From: UKL13-2 sp044229235
GTDB taxonomy: Bacteria > Pseudomonadota > Gammaproteobacteria > Burkholderiales > Usitatibacteraceae
Direction: 5' to 3'
Assembly (NCBI GenBank): GCA_044229235.1
Contig: JBGATH010000016.1
Location: 1 to 64,000, forward strand
Length of the DNA: 64,000 nucleotides
Shown here: one piece after another, positions 1 through 8,294 of the stretch
How positions within the stretch are numbered: position 1 is the stretch's first letter
How the letters are laid out: each line of letters opens with the position of its first letter
The notes under the pieces: generated by a model
Told to the model about the DNA's origin: nothing
Database searches by the model: none
Seen by the model: the letters and a program-made list of their open reading frames with translations, nothing else
Position numbers and translations under genes: made by a program

Positions 1-1191
1 GTAACGCTGGCCCTGCACGGCGCCGCCGACGATGAAGTGATGCGATCCCCAGCCATGATCGGAACCATCGCCGTTGGTGGTGAGCGTACGGCCGAAATCG
101 CTGCCGGTAAACGCCGTGACGCTGTTGGCCACACCCAGGGTGACGGTGGCGTCATAGAAATACTTGAGGGCGTTGCCGATCTGGGTGTGCAGGCCGGGCT
201 GGGTCGTCAACTGGTCATCGTGGGTATCGAATCCGCCCAGCGAAACGAAGAACACCTGGCGCTTGGCGCCGAGCGCGCTGCGCACCGCGATCATGCGCGC
301 CACCAGCCGCAGTTGCGCGCCGAGGTTGCTTGTTGCCAGCGAGGCCGGCAGGGGCAGATCGGGCGCGGTGGCGAGCGCCGTGGAAAGCGCCGCGTTGGCG
401 TCGATGGAACGCGTGGTGGTATCCGCAAGGTCCTGCGTGAAGACGCTGCTGCCGCCGGCGGTGATGAGGGTGCGAAAGGTCGATGCTGCTGTGCTCGAAC
501 CGAACAGCGATCCGGTGAGGCCGCCGATCGACGTCGAGCCCGCCGTGCTGAGCTGGTAGGCGACAGTGGACTGGCCGGCGAGGAAAACCGCCGCGCCGCT
601 CACCGAGTTGCAGGTGAATATGGTGGCGGCGTTCTGCGATGCCATCAGGTCGCCGATGCGCCCGCCCCAGCCATCACGCGCGCCTTCCGGGGCGCTGGCC
701 TGCCAGGTCGACTGCTGGTCGTTGTGCGAAAACAGCTTGGCGGGCAGCGGTGCGGTGCCGCTGTTGTACTGTGCCTTGGTGATGGGCGCCAGCAGCGGCC
801 CGACGTTGGCCAGTATCGCCAACTTGCCGGCATCCCACACGGTCTTCAGTGGCGACAGTTCGGTTGGCAGCGCAAACTGGCGACCGGCATTTGATCCCGT
901 CAGCGGCGTGATCGGCGACAGCGGCAACAGATCCGTCAACGGGCGGGCGATGGTCGGGCGCACCGTGTTGTAGGCGTTGTAGCTGGTGGCGTCGTAAGGA
1001 ATGACGGTGTTGTTGTGATCGTTGGCGCCATACATGAAAAGGCACACCAGCGCCTTGTAGTCGGAAACGCTTTGCGCAGCGGCGTTGCCGATGGTGGCGA
1101 GATTGAGCGCGAAGGGCCCGGCACTGCCGGCGATGGAAAGGCGTGCGCCAGCCTTGAGAAACTCACGGCGCGATTGTTTCAGCAGGATCAT
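1..1191 (-). CDS. DUF1501 domain-containing protein, Tat-exported (partial, runs off the window)
   Basis: The minus-strand frame is open from the ATG at 1191 to the window edge (397 codons seen, C-terminus missing). The N-terminus has a textbook twin-arginine motif, SRREFLK, then a hydrophobic stretch ending near NAAAQS, so export as a folded protein is likely. Visible DUF1501 features include a YGANDHNNT segment near the start, SHNDQQSTWQ in the middle, GGFDTHDDQ later and SDFGRTLTTNGDGSDHGWG near the edge; these resemble the metal-binding core of the sulfatase/alkaline-phosphatase fold. It starts 10 bp after the stop of the DUF1800 gene, on the same strand, so the two form an operon. DUF1501/DUF1800 pairs are common, but their substrate is unknown; no function is claimed here. 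Confidence 0.85.
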   Translation of the reverse strand, partial: MILLKQSRREFLKAGARLSIAGSAGPFALNLATIGNAAAQSVSDYKALVCLFMYGANDHNNTVIPYDATSYNAYNTVRPTIARPLTDLLPLSPITPLTGSNAGRQFALPTELSPLKTVWDAGKLAILANVGPLLAPITKAQYNSGTAPLPAKLFSHNDQQSTWQASAPEGARDGWGGRIGDLMASQNAATIFTCNSVSGAAVFLAGQSTVAYQLSTAGSTSIGGLTGSLFGSSTAASTFRTLITAGGSSVFTQDLADTTTRSIDANAALSTALATAPDLPLPASLATSNLGAQLRLVARMIAVRSALGAKRQVFFVSLGGFDTHDDQLTTQPGLHTQIGNALKYFYDATVTLGVANSVTAFTGSDFGRTLTTNGDGSDHGWGSHHFIVGGAVQGQRY

Positions 1192-1201
1192 GGTCGTGGC
1201 C

Positions 1202-3709
1202 TCAGTTCTGGAAGATGTATTCGGGACTGGCCATCGTCAAAAAGATGGCGAGGTTGACGCGATTGCGCTGGTCGTTGGCAGGGTTCGCGGTACCGATATT
1301 GACGGTGGCCACGGCGTCGCGGATGCGGGTACGCGTGGTTGCCGACAAGGTGTTGCCGGTGAGCAGCAGGCTGACCCGATCCACCAGTGCATCCGGATTG
1401 CCGGCGAGCGCCAGTTCGGCGGTGTAGTCGGGCTGGATGTCGCGCACGCCGCCCACCGACGTGCCCACACCGGTGCTGATGGCACCGCGCATGTAGTTCA
1501 GATAGCCCGCGACCGAGGTCTCGTTGATGATCTGCGCTTCCGGTGCCACCAGCCCGATGCTGCCGACGCGGCTGTTGGGCGGGCTGTAGCCGGGGCGGAA
1601 GAAATTGAATACCGAAGGCGAATACATCGGCGACTGCGCCAGTTGGGACGCGGGGTCGAGGACCGTGCCGAGGATGAAACGACCGTCATTGGATCGCGCA
1701 TTGAAGGCGCGCATCCAATGGACCAATCGCACCACCGGCTCACGCAGCTTGCCCGCCGTGGCGACGCTGCCCGCAGCGGCACGCGCCTCTGGATCCAGCA
1801 GCACTGCCTTGATCACGGCTTTCATGTCACCGCGCACCCCGCTGCCGTTGTTGTTGAATGCGGCGCTGACTCGGGCAACGTATGCGGCCGAGGGGTTGGA
1901 CGACACCAGCTTCTGGATGAGTTGCTTGCCGATGAAGGGGCCGACGTTCTGGTGATTGAACAGCGTGTCCAGCGCGATCCTGACCTCATTGCTGGTATTT
2001 ACCGTTGCCGTGGTGGAAGCCGGAATGGTGGTGCCCAGAAACTGTTTCTGCGAGATCGAATGAAACTGGTTGTAGGCCTGCATGGGCAGGATTTCGCGAT
2101 TCGGGTCGACGGTACGGCCGCTGAAGCGGTTGTCGGTGGTATCCGGTCCCGCCCAGCTGAGGCCGGTGAATACCCTGGCGAGCCCGGACACGTCGCCATT
2201 GGAGTAAGTCTCGACCGAGCGTCCGATCGGGTCGCGGGCGATGCTGCCGTCGGCATTGAGCACGTACAGGCCGATCGTGAACAGCTGCATGACTTCGCGC
2301 GCGTAGTTCTCGTCGGGGACCTGGCCGGTGGCGGCATTCTCCTTCTGGTTGCGAAGGTGCGACAGGTACAGGCCCATCATGGGTGAGTAGGTGACCGATT
2401 CAAGCAGGTCGCGGAAGTTGCCGAAAGCCTTGGTGCCCAGCATGTCCAGGTATTGCGCCGGTCCGCGCGGATAGCTGAAGGCGATGTTGCTGTTGTTGGA
2501 AATGACGAAGATTTCCGACAGGGCAAACGCCACCCGCTGGCGCAGGGCGTCGTCGCCCGTGGCGAAGTTCTTCCAGATGCTCCACTGGAAAGCGGCCTGG
2601 CCATTCTGCTGGGCCACGGGCAAGGTATTCAGGTATGCCGTGACCGCCGGCAGGTGCAGGGACTGGGGTTTGGCGAACTGGCTTTCCAGCCAGGCCTCGT
2701 AGCCGCGCGCGGACACATCATCCACCTCGCTCATGCGCGGGCCGAACGTGGCCTGGCCAAGGAAGCGGGCCGCCTCGCTCTTTGCCACGGCCTGGGATGC
2801 AGTCGTACAGACGTTTACGGCGCCACCAGCGATGGCAAAGCGCTCGATGGCGAGGCTGCGATTGGTGATGCCGAGGCCGGGGATGGTGTAGGTAAACGTC
2901 CCGCGCTCGCCATCGGCAAAGTTAAGTTCGAAGGTACCGGCGGTGACCACGGACGACTGCGCGATTGGCCCGCTGATCTGCGAGAACGGGATTCCCGTGG
3001 TGACCTGATAAACGCTGCCGGTGATGCGGCGGGAATTGGCTGCATCCTGCGTGCCCTGTGCGGTGTACCAGGTGGCGGCACCCTGCGCGTCGTAGACATA
3101 CCAGCCGAGGAAAATGATATTGGACTGGTGGGAGATCTGCATTCCCCAGCCCTGCGCCGAGGTGCCGCCCCACCAGTGGTCGGTGTAGTTGGTGAGGCTG
3201 CTGCGCGAACTGACCGACTGCAGCGTACACACCGGCACCTGATCAGCGGCGGCAAAATTCTGCGGTTCGAGATTGGTCTTGCTTTGCGTGATGCTGCCGA
3301 TCGTGTAGTTGAGCGTCAGGCGGTTGCTGGCGGTTAGGACCAGTGAGCCGGTGCCGGCCACCGTCGCCACCAGGTTGGCGCCCCCGGTCATCTGGGCGAG
3401 CGGCGTGCCGGTCGCCGTGGCGATTGTCCCCGCACAGGTGGTGCCGGAGAATGCGCAGTCGAGCGTGTACCAAACCGGCTTGCTCTGGGCGTTGTAGGTA
3501 AACCAGACCGCAAAAGTTCGCGTGCCCTGTTGCTGGATGCTCAGGCCCCATCCGGACTCGCTGGGTTTGTACCAGAAGCCGACCAGGTTGCTGGTCTGCG
3601 CCGCTACATTGCCAGCGCCAGCCAGCAACAACAGGGCGAAGCACTGCGCAAAGGCGCGCCTGCACCATGTCAATATTCGGAAAAACGGTGTGGGCGTCGG
3701 TGTGATCAT
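1202..3709 (-). CDS. DUF1800 family protein with two N-terminal GWG-type repeat domains
   Basis: The preferred start is the ATG at 3709 (835 aa), because it follows an AGGGA ribosome site and opens a signal peptide ending near residue 38 (NVAAQ). An upstream in-frame start at 3949 would run through a palindromic repeat and is rejected. Residues about 40-155 and 165-295 are two related domains, each with a W-x-G-W-G-(L/M)-S/Q-I-x-x-Q pattern followed by WYxY...WYT. The DUF1800 region follows from about residue 310 (SEAARFLGQATFGP) and includes YAREVMQLFTIGLY and FVFNFFRPGYSPP-like stretches typical of the family. The protein is probably secreted. Partner of the DUF1501 gene directly downstream. 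The reaction is unknown. Confidence 0.85.
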   Translation of the reverse strand: MITPTPTPFFRILTWCRRAFAQCFALLLLAGAGNVAAQTSNLVGFWYKPSESGWGLSIQQQGTRTFAVWFTYNAQSKPVWYTLDCAFSGTTCAGTIATATGTPLAQMTGGANLVATVAGTGSLVLTASNRLTLNYTIGSITQSKTNLEPQNFAAADQVPVCTLQSVSSRSSLTNYTDHWWGGTSAQGWGMQISHQSNIIFLGWYVYDAQGAATWYTAQGTQDAANSRRITGSVYQVTTGIPFSQISGPIAQSSVVTAGTFELNFADGERGTFTYTIPGLGITNRSLAIERFAIAGGAVNVCTTASQAVAKSEAARFLGQATFGPRMSEVDDVSARGYEAWLESQFAKPQSLHLPAVTAYLNTLPVAQQNGQAAFQWSIWKNFATGDDALRQRVAFALSEIFVISNNSNIAFSYPRGPAQYLDMLGTKAFGNFRDLLESVTYSPMMGLYLSHLRNQKENAATGQVPDENYAREVMQLFTIGLYVLNADGSIARDPIGRSVETYSNGDVSGLARVFTGLSWAGPDTTDNRFSGRTVDPNREILPMQAYNQFHSISQKQFLGTTIPASTTATVNTSNEVRIALDTLFNHQNVGPFIGKQLIQKLVSSNPSAAYVARVSAAFNNNGSGVRGDMKAVIKAVLLDPEARAAAGSVATAGKLREPVVRLVHWMRAFNARSNDGRFILGTVLDPASQLAQSPMYSPSVFNFFRPGYSPPNSRVGSIGLVAPEAQIINETSVAGYLNYMRGAISTGVGTSVGGVRDIQPDYTAELALAGNPDALVDRVSLLLTGNTLSATTRTRIRDAVATVNIGTANPANDQRNRVNLAIFLTMASPEYIFQN

Positions 3710-4066
3710 GTCGGCATCCCTGCAGTGGTTGCGATAGGCGGTGCAATTGGCGCTTACCTTACCTGCGATCAGCGTCAGTGGCACCTGTGATTGTGTAACG
3801 AGTTGCGACGGCAGCACAAATTCACCGCGAATGGTGACCATGATTTTGCGCTGATCAGGACAAGCCCGGAGTGGAGGGCCAAACTCCAGCATTGGCGCGG
3901 CCTTCAGGCCGAAAATGCCCTGTGGACCGCGCCGATGCTGGGGTTTCATCTGCGCGATGCCCGGTCATCGTTGACGATTGCTGGCGATCGCTGCTTGACG
4001 TGCCTCATAGCGCCGTCGGGCCTTGCTGCTAGACTTGAATCACCAACGACAAACCGGAGGAAATGA
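3710..4066. other. Intergenic region between divergent genes
   Basis: This 357-bp stretch separates the DUF1800 gene (minus) from the universal stress gene (plus). It holds one copy of the dispersed palindromic repeat (3881-3946), two TTGACG hexamers (around 3970 and 3995) that could be -35 elements, and a good ribosome site (CGGAGGAAATGA) just before 4067. I find no convincing gene in it. Confidence 0.6.
3881..3946. repeat. Dispersed palindromic repeat, copy 1 (uninterrupted)
   Basis: The left arm 3881-3900 and right arm 3927-3946 are inverted repeats matching at 18 of 20 positions (core CCAGCATTGGCGCGG). The 26-nt centre contains CAGGCCGAAAATGCCCTG, which can close a smaller hairpin with an A-rich loop. 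Four more copies occur in this window. Unlike the others, this copy lies between two divergent genes rather than directly after a stop codon. Confidence 0.85.
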
Positions 4067-4501
4067 ATGTTCAAGCACATCCTGATACCCACCGATGGCT
4101 CGCCCTTGTCGACCGAGGCAGTCAAGGCGGGCATCCGTTTTTGCAAGGAAACGGGGGCGCGCGCCACGGTGTTGACGATTACGCTGCCATTTCCGAATTC
4201 TCCGTTGGCCGAATATGCGGGGGCGACCCATGCCATGTACGACGCCGGCATGAAGAAAGCCGCCGAGGAGCGCCTGGCCGTGGCCAGCGGGATTGCGCGC
4301 GATGCTGGCGTGGCTTGCGAAACGCGCACACATGCTGATTGGCAGCCGTTTCAGTCCATCGTGCGGACAGCAGAGGACGAAAAATGCGATGCCATTTTCA
4401 TGGCCTCACACGGCCGACGCGGCCTCAGCGGCCTGCTGCTGGGCAGCGAAACGCAAAAAGTGCTGACGCATTCGAAGCTGCCGGTCATCGTCTATCGCTG
4501 A
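4067..4501 (+). CDS. Universal stress protein (UspA family)
   Basis: A 144-aa single-domain Usp. It opens with MFKHILIPTDGSPLS, the usual beta-1 strand with the ATP-contacting Asp, and ends with the G-2x-G-9x-G(S/T) nucleotide-binding signature, seen as GRRGLSGLLLGSET, then VLTHSKLPVIVYR. It should therefore be an ATP-binding Usp. The start is supported by GGAGG about 6 nt upstream. It is followed 45 bp later by a beta-CASP nuclease and then an AMP-phosphorylase-like gene on the same strand, suggesting a stress or nucleotide-recycling cluster. A second Usp with a near-identical C-terminal half lies at 18983-19426. Confidence 0.93.
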   Translation: MFKHILIPTDGSPLSTEAVKAGIRFCKETGARATVLTITLPFPNSPLAEYAGATHAMYDAGMKKAAEERLAVASGIARDAGVACETRTHADWQPFQSIVRTAEDEKCDAIFMASHGRRGLSGLLLGSETQKVLTHSKLPVIVYR

Positions 4502-4546
4502 TGCCCGAGCGCCGCGAACTATCGCCGGCCAAGCGCGAGTGATGCC

Positions 4547-5944
4547 ATGGCAAAGTCCCTTCGGCCGGGTGCTGCCAGCCTAACCTTCCTCGGTGCCACC
4601 GGCACCGTAACGGGTTCAAAGATGCTGCTCAGGGCCGGTGAGCGCAGTTTGCTGGTCGATTGCGGGCTGTTCCAGGGATTGAAGGCGCTGCGGCTGCGTA
4701 ATTGGGCGCCGCTGCCGGCTGCACCGAAATCAATCGACGGCGTGCTGTTGACGCATGCCCACCTCGACCACTCGGGCTACCTGCCGGTGCTGATCAAAAA
4801 CGGCTTCAGCGGGCGGGTGCACAGTACTTTCGGCACACGCGACCTGTGCAAAATCCTGCTTGCGGATGCCGGACACCTTCAGGAGGAGGAGGCGCGCTAC
4901 GCCAACAAGCATGCGCTTTCCCGCCATGCGCCGGCATTGCCGCTCTACACCCGGCAGGAGGCCCTCGCCAGCATGGACTATTTTTCGCCGGTGCGCTTCC
5001 GGCAGGCGGTGCAGATCGCCGACGTGTTTTCGTCGATACTGGTGCCGGCAGGTCACTTGCTGGGGGCGGCTTCGGCCATCGTCGATGCGGGCGGCCGACG
5101 CTTTGTGTTTTCCGGCGACCTGGGCCGCCAGCACGACGTGATCATGCAGCCGCCAGCCCTGGTAGAGGCCGCCGACTATTTGGTGGTCGAATCAACCTAC
5201 GGCAACCGGTTGCACGCGACTGGCGACCCGGCGCGCGAACCAGAGGCGGTGCTGGCCGCCGCCATCACCCGCGCGGTCGCGCGCGGCGGCACCATTGTCA
5301 TCCCGGCCTTTGCAGTGGGCCGCGCGCAGGCGGTGATGTACCTGCTGTGGCAGCTCAGGCAGCGGCGGGCAATTCCGTCGTTGCCGATCTACCTCAACAG
5401 CCCGATGGCGGCAGATGCAACGCGCCTGTACCAGCAGCACGCATCCGAACACCGCCTGACGGCAGAGCAGTGCCGCGCTGCCTTTTCCGTGGCGCACATC
5501 GTCAAGACGCCGGAAGAGTCGCAGGCGTTGAACAGCCGGGCCGGGCCGATGCTGATCATTTCCGCCAGCGGCATGGCCACCGGCGGGCGCGTGCTGCATC
5601 ACCTCAAGGCGTTCGCCCCGGATCCGCGCAACATGATCCTGCTGGTCGGTTTCCAGGCCGCCGGAACCCGCGGCGCCTCGATCGAGGCCGGGGCTGACGC
5701 GATCAAGATACATGGCCAGTATGTCCCGCTGCGTGCGGAAGTCGTGAAGATTGAGGGGCTGTCCGCACATGCCGACTACGCCGAGATCATCGACTGGCTG
5801 AAAGCGTTCAAGCAACCGCCGCGCCAGACGTTTATCACCCACGGCGAACCGCCGGCGGCGGATGAATTGCGCCGAAGGATCGAAGAAACGCTGGGCTGGA
5901 AAGTGGCTGTTCCGGAATACCGTGACCACGTGGAACTGGACTGA
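4547..5944 (+). CDS. MBL-fold / beta-CASP nuclease
   Basis: 465 aa. The metallo-beta-lactamase motif HAHLDHSG lies near residue 67, with further metal ligands in GHLLGAAS and FSGDLGR. The beta-CASP insert follows (VESTYGNR, PAFAVGRAQ, SGMATGGRVLHHL), and the C-terminal motif SAHADYAEI gives the last His ligand. This is the CPSF73/YSH1-like group of RNA-processing exo/endonucleases, so metal-dependent RNA cleavage in the cytoplasm is likely. The RNA target is unknown. The downstream phosphorylase gene begins with a GTG one base after this stop, so the two are probably translationally coupled. Confidence 0.9.
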   Translation: MAKSLRPGAASLTFLGATGTVTGSKMLLRAGERSLLVDCGLFQGLKALRLRNWAPLPAAPKSIDGVLLTHAHLDHSGYLPVLIKNGFSGRVHSTFGTRDLCKILLADAGHLQEEEARYANKHALSRHAPALPLYTRQEALASMDYFSPVRFRQAVQIADVFSSILVPAGHLLGAASAIVDAGGRRFVFSGDLGRQHDVIMQPPALVEAADYLVVESTYGNRLHATGDPAREPEAVLAAAITRAVARGGTIVIPAFAVGRAQAVMYLLWQLRQRRAIPSLPIYLNSPMAADATRLYQQHASEHRLTAEQCRAAFSVAHIVKTPEESQALNSRAGPMLIISASGMATGGRVLHHLKAFAPDPRNMILLVGFQAAGTRGASIEAGADAIKIHGQYVPLRAEVVKIEGLSAHADYAEIIDWLKAFKQPPRQTFITHGEPPAADELRRRIEETLGWKVAVPEYRDHVELD

Positions 5945-5945
5945 C

Positions 5946-7484
5946 GTGCACGCAACGGACACGAGTATTGCCGCCAACAGCCACTGCCTGCGCTTGCGCC
6001 GGCTGCGCATCGACTCGTATCTGGAGCCGGTTGCGTTCATGCACCGCGACAGCCACATCTGCCGCTCCGAAGGGTTCGGCGTGCACTCGCGCATCCAGGT
6101 GCGCATCGGCACCAAAATTGTCGTGGCAACACTGCATGTGGTTGACGGGAACATTCTCGGCACGGACGAGATTTCGCTGTCCGAGTCGGCCTGGCACCTG
6201 CTGGGTGCTCATGAAGGCGGGCAGGCAATCGTTTCCCACCCGCAGCCCTCGGCTGCGGAGGGATTGCTGCGCGCCAAGGTCCTGGGAAACCGCCTGGGAG
6301 AAGCGGAGTTTTCGCGCCTGATCGCCGACCTTGTTCGCGGCCAGCTCTCCGACCTGCATCTGGCGGCGTTGGTGACGGCATGCTCCGGCGACCGGCTCGA
6401 CATCGCGGAGACCATCCACCTGACGCGCGCGATGGTGGCAGTCGGCGACCAGTTGCGCTGGCGCGAGACAGTGGTGTGCGACAAGCACTGTGTCGGTGGA
6501 TTGCCCGGCAATCGCACCACCCCCATCGTGGTGGCCATTGCTGCGGCCTGCGGGCTGGTGATTCCCAAGACTTCTTCGCGCGCCATTACCTCGCCGGCGG
6601 GCACGGCCGACACCATGGAGACAATGGCGCCGGTAGACCTGGACCTGGCCGCCATGCGGCGCGTGGTCGAGCAGGAGGGCGGCTGCGTGGTGTGGGGCGG
6701 CATGGTTCGTCTCAGTCCCGCGGATGACATTCTCATCCGCATCGAACGAGCGCTGGATTTTGACAGCGAGGGCCTGCTTGTGGCCTCGGTGCTGTCGAAG
6801 AAAGCCGCGGCGGGCTCAAGCCACGTGGTGATCGATATCCCGGTTGGGCCCTCGGCCAAGCTGCGCAGCACGCGCGCAGCCGACAATCTTGCGTCGCGCC
6901 TGACGCAGGTTGCGGACGCGCTCGACATGCGTTTGCAGATTGTCATGACTGACGGTGACCAGCCGGTCGGGCGCGGCGTCGGCCCGGCGCTGGAGGCACG
7001 CGATGTGCTCGCGGTGCTGCAGCGTGACCTTTCCGCCCCGCAGGATCTGCGTGAAAGGGCCCTGAACATCGCATCCGCCGTGCTGGAGCTTGGCGGGGCG
7101 GCGAAACCCGGACAGGGGCTTGTGATCGCGCGCCGGACGCTCGATGAAGGCAGCGCATGGGAAAAATTCCAGGCGATTTGCGCCGCACAGGGCGGCATGC
7201 GCGTGCCGCCGGTGGCGCGATTCAGGCGAGACATCGTCAGTCGCAGCGGCGGGCATGTTGCCGCGTTTGACAACCGGCGATTATCGAAGCTCGCCAAGCT
7301 CGCCGGTGCGCCGCAGGCGCCGGCTGCGGGCATCGACTTGCACGTACGTCTGGGTGATCGGGTTGAGGCGGGTCAGCCCCTGTTCACCCTGCATGCCGAA
7401 ACATCGGGGCAACTGGGCTACGCAATGGAATTCCTCGGCAGTGGCGCTGAGGTCGCATTGCCGATCAGCATCGCCGGCGACTGA
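5946..7484 (+). CDS. Thymidine/AMP phosphorylase family protein (archaeal-type)
   Basis: A GTG start at 5946 gives 512 aa; the frame extends upstream into the nuclease gene, but that part is a shadow. The protein has the three-part layout of archaeal AMP phosphorylases: an N-terminal barrel-like domain of ~85 residues (LRLRRLRIDSYLEP...), the alpha/beta catalytic core, and a C-terminal barrel. The core signature VGGLPGNRTTPIVVAIAAA, then IPKTSSRAITSPAGTADTMET, is diagnostic of the family. The family cleaves a nucleoside or NMP with phosphate to base plus (deoxy)ribose 1-phosphate or ribose 1,5-bisphosphate. The substrate cannot be fixed from sequence. No RuBisCO or R15P isomerase gene is seen in this window. 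Confidence 0.87.
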   Translation: MHATDTSIAANSHCLRLRRLRIDSYLEPVAFMHRDSHICRSEGFGVHSRIQVRIGTKIVVATLHVVDGNILGTDEISLSESAWHLLGAHEGGQAIVSHPQPSAAEGLLRAKVLGNRLGEAEFSRLIADLVRGQLSDLHLAALVTACSGDRLDIAETIHLTRAMVAVGDQLRWRETVVCDKHCVGGLPGNRTTPIVVAIAAACGLVIPKTSSRAITSPAGTADTMETMAPVDLDLAAMRRVVEQEGGCVVWGGMVRLSPADDILIRIERALDFDSEGLLVASVLSKKAAAGSSHVVIDIPVGPSAKLRSTRAADNLASRLTQVADALDMRLQIVMTDGDQPVGRGVGPALEARDVLAVLQRDLSAPQDLRERALNIASAVLELGGAAKPGQGLVIARRTLDEGSAWEKFQAICAAQGGMRVPPVARFRRDIVSRSGGHVAAFDNRRLSKLAKLAGAPQAPAAGIDLHVRLGDRVEAGQPLFTLHAETSGQLGYAMEFLGSGAEVALPISIAGD

Positions 7485-7503
7485 CCGGCAGGCGCAGACG
7501 CCG

Positions 7504-7749
7504 CTACGGGGCCTTGTTGGCCTCGTCGAGATGGTGAGTGGCTTGCAGAAAGCAGCTCAAGGCGCTGGCGGCAGAGCAGATGGCCCAGAGTATGAAGAAA
7601 CCCAGCGAGTAGACGCCGTTGCGGCTGACCGTGACCGGGTGGCCGAGAATGACCAGTTCGGTCGGGTCAAGCAGGGTGAAGACGATGCCGGTGCCGATGC
7701 CGGCGGCGAGAAAAGACGGCCAAAGTACCCACATCAGGTAACGGGACAT
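7504..7749 (-). CDS. Small membrane protein at the end of the cco cluster
   Basis: An 81-aa protein starting MSRYLMWVLWPSFLAAG. It has two predicted membrane helices (about residues 4-24 and 43-68) joined by a short loop, TLLDPTELVILGHPVTVSRNG. I do not recognise a named family. It lies 26 bp downstream of ccoH on the same strand, so it is likely co-transcribed with the cbb3 oxidase assembly genes and may be a minor assembly or structural factor. That role is inferred only from position. Confidence 0.7.
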   Translation of the reverse strand: MSRYLMWVLWPSFLAAGIGTGIVFTLLDPTELVILGHPVTVSRNGVYSLGFFILWAICSAASALSCFLQATHHLDEANKAP

Positions 7750-7775
7750 GATTCCGGCCTCTGCGATTATGATGC

Positions 7776-8285
7776 CTACGGTTTGACCGGTTGACGTCCG
7801 AGCGAAACGCTGGTGTCTCCCGGATTCCAGCTGCCGGTCAAGCGCCAACTCCGGGTACCGTCTTCGACGGTCATGCCCCAGCGCGACCTGGAAAAGTCCG
7901 CCAGGGATCCAAGGTAGGTTCCCGGCGTCGTGCGCACCAGTTGCAGGACGTGGTCGCTGCCGGCCCGCGTCGGATGATGCAGCGTCAGTTGCAGTTGTGC
8001 GCTCACGGGACTGCTCGCCGCGAAGGACAGCAGGATCCGGCCGTCAGTCGAGGGTGTCAGGGATGCGGCGTAGCCAAGTTCCTGCGCGCGCTGGTCGCGG
8101 GAAATGGTCATGTTGATGGCCTTGCCTTCCTTGTAATAATCGTCAGCCACCAGTCCGTCGGAGCTTTGAATGGCGAGCCCCAGCGTGATGAAGCCGGCGA
8201 CCACGACAATGGCGGGGCCAGCCATGAGCAACCAGGGCCAGGGCTCGCGGTACCACGGGTTGGTTGCCGGGGTGCTTGCGCTCAT
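7776..8285 (-). CDS. ccoH: FixH/CcoH family cbb3 oxidase assembly protein
   Basis: A 169-aa protein with one N-terminal membrane helix (PWPWLLMAGPAIVVVAGFITLGLAI) followed by the FixH hallmark DGLVADDYYKEGKAIN and a periplasmic beta-rich domain. FixH/CcoH associates with the cbb3 oxidase and is needed for its stability and maturation. It is 9 bp downstream of ccoG, in the usual ccoG-ccoH order. Length and motif are typical. Confidence 0.9.
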   Translation of the reverse strand: MSASTPATNPWYREPWPWLLMAGPAIVVVAGFITLGLAIQSSDGLVADDYYKEGKAINMTISRDQRAQELGYAASLTPSTDGRILLSFAASSPVSAQLQLTLHHPTRAGSDHVLQLVRTTPGTYLGSLADFSRSRWGMTVEDGTRSWRLTGSWNPGDTSVSLGRQPVKP

Positions 8286-8294
8286 TGCTGCTCC

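Noticed and set aside
1085..2386. Long plus-strand open frame opposite the DUF1800 gene
   Set aside because: It is Arg/Ala/Gly-rich with no recognisable domain and is the antisense shadow of a real gene in GC-rich DNA.
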